From positions 1-22,849 of the IMG/VR virus record IMGVR_UViG_3300044675_000972: a stretch of 22,849 bases of DNA; one strand, given 5' to 3'. Both the position numbers and the translations under genes were made by a program. Below are positions 22,302 to 22,849 of this stretch, one piece after another. Positions within the stretch are counted from its first letter, which is position 1. Each line of letters begins with the position of its first letter. Source of the stretch: a virus. The notes beneath the pieces were generated by a model that was not told the origin of the DNA, ran no database searches, and worked only from the letters and a program-made list of their open reading frames with translations.

Positions 22302-22309
22302 TATTTATG
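22302..22309 (-). promoter_or_regulatory. Late promoter box CATAAATA, near-leaderless start
   Basis: The box is followed by TTAAC, a predicted start at 22296 and the ATG at 22294. The downstream gene lacks a Shine-Dalgarno, which agrees with a 2-base leader. It sits in the 35-base gap between the 46-aa gene and the 460-aa gene. Confidence 0.45.
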
Positions 22310-22329
22310 TCAGATTTAAGTATCAAACA

Positions 22330-22470
22330 TCATCCAATGCTGATTCGTTCAGGTAAAGCCAATCTCAACTCAAACCAAGACCCGTCTGGTTCTAACTTAG
22401 ATACAGTTCCAATCTCTTGTATTGGCATATCAAGAAAAAAGTATGCGCTATAGAAAATGATATCATCCAT
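22330..22470 (-). CDS. Small 46-aa hypothetical protein
   Basis: The frame from ATG 22470 to TGA 22330 encodes 46 residues beginning MDDIIFYSAYFFLDMPIQEI and ending LALPERISIG. It begins one base after the TAA of the upstream gene and fills what would otherwise be a gap of about 180 bases in a tightly packed block. The composition is balanced and protein-like, with no membrane segment and no Gly/Thr-rich fibre character. No strong Shine-Dalgarno is present, so it would rely on translational coupling. Family not recognised; coding status is inferred from spacing and composition. Confidence 0.5.
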   Translation of the reverse strand: MDDIIFYSAYFFLDMPIQEIGTVSKLEPDGSWFELRLALPERISIG

Positions 22471-22471
22471 A

Positions 22472-22849
22472 TTATGCCTGTGTAAGAAGTGCGCGAACGG
22501 TTACTCCACTATATCCAAAACTAGTTGCTGTGTAGCGAATATAATTTCCTACCGTATCCTGTGCCGCATTCCAAGAACTCCAATTAGTTCCATCTGTCGA
22601 ATACTGCCATGTACCGTAGGAGGACAGAGTGACAGTATCATTCAATAGTTCATTGTTGTTGCTTGCATCATACAAACGAATTCTCATATTTGGGATATTT
22701 GATCCCCATGCAGCAACCTGTTTCCATGCGAATATCTTGCTTGCGGTAGAAGATTTTGACAGAGACGGCTGATAATGTGAATCCTGATTGGAGTCCTCAT
22801 ACAAACAAGCAATAGAGTATATGCGAGTGGGAACGCAGAGTTCGCCCAT
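22472..22849 (-). CDS. Structural protein, C-terminal part (truncated by window edge)
   Basis: The frame covers 125 residues up to the window edge, where an ATG happens to fall on the last three bases; the real start probably lies beyond. Visible are CLYEDSNQDSHYQPSLSKSS, WKQVAAWGSNIPNMRIRLYD and YGTWQYSTDGTNWSSWNA, a Trp/Ser/Asn-rich beta style seen in virion surface proteins. It is followed directly by the 46-aa gene. Family not recognised. Confidence 0.6.
   Translation of the reverse strand: MGELCVPTRIYSIACLYEDSNQDSHYQPSLSKSSTASKIFAWKQVAAWGSNIPNMRIRLYDASNNNELLNDTVTLSSYGTWQYSTDGTNWSSWNAAQDTVGNYIRYTATSFGYSGVTVRALLTQA

Overview
The window is an AT-rich, gene-dense, almost gapless piece of a T4-like (myovirus-type) bacteriophage genome, most likely a marine or freshwater phage of a Gram-negative host. 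The basis is the linked replication set: family B DNA polymerase (gp43), UvsX recombinase, gp41-type helicase, gp61-type primase, ThyX, a B12-dependent ribonucleotide reductase and a dUTPase. T4-type late promoter boxes (TATAAATA and variants) and low-complexity tail-fibre proteins of a kind common in aquatic phages support this. There are no rRNA, tRNA, IS or CRISPR elements. The Gram-negative host is inferred from two lipobox-type signal peptides.

Layout. (1) 1-3261, plus strand: an incomplete unknown gene, a conserved small phage protein, a 549-aa DUF6267-like protein with a KxDG motif, and a holin-like/lipoprotein pair with its own late promoter. (2) 3262-3525: no convincing gene. It is bracketed by a minus-strand TATAAATA box and a minus-strand intrinsic terminator, and contains 17 bp equal to the reverse complement of the 16S rRNA 3' end. 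(3) 3526-4962, minus strand: RuvC-like nuclease, a 28-aa membrane micropeptide and a lipoprotein trypsin-like protease. A strong plus-strand terminator lies inside the ruvC-like reading frame. (4) 5003-14643, minus strand: replication and nucleotide genes, from dUTPase through DUF1599-like protein, polymerase, UvsX, small protein, helicase, primase and ThyX to NrdJ. They are joined by ATGA, TGATG or longer overlaps and apparently start at one sigma70-like promoter just upstream of dut. (5) 14705-22849, minus strand: virion fibre and other structural genes, some with late boxes placed so close to the start codon that the mRNAs would be nearly leaderless.

The nucleotide genes (dut, thyX, nrdJ, DUF1599-like) would supply dTTP and dNTPs to the polymerase, helicase, primase and UvsX, and the RuvC-like nuclease would resolve recombination or packaging junctions. 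The right-hand genes build adsorption structures and the left plus-strand genes include lysis-type membrane proteins. The most unusual parts are the bracketed 16S-like RNA locus, the terminator encoded within a nuclease active site, and the protease/micropeptide cargo.
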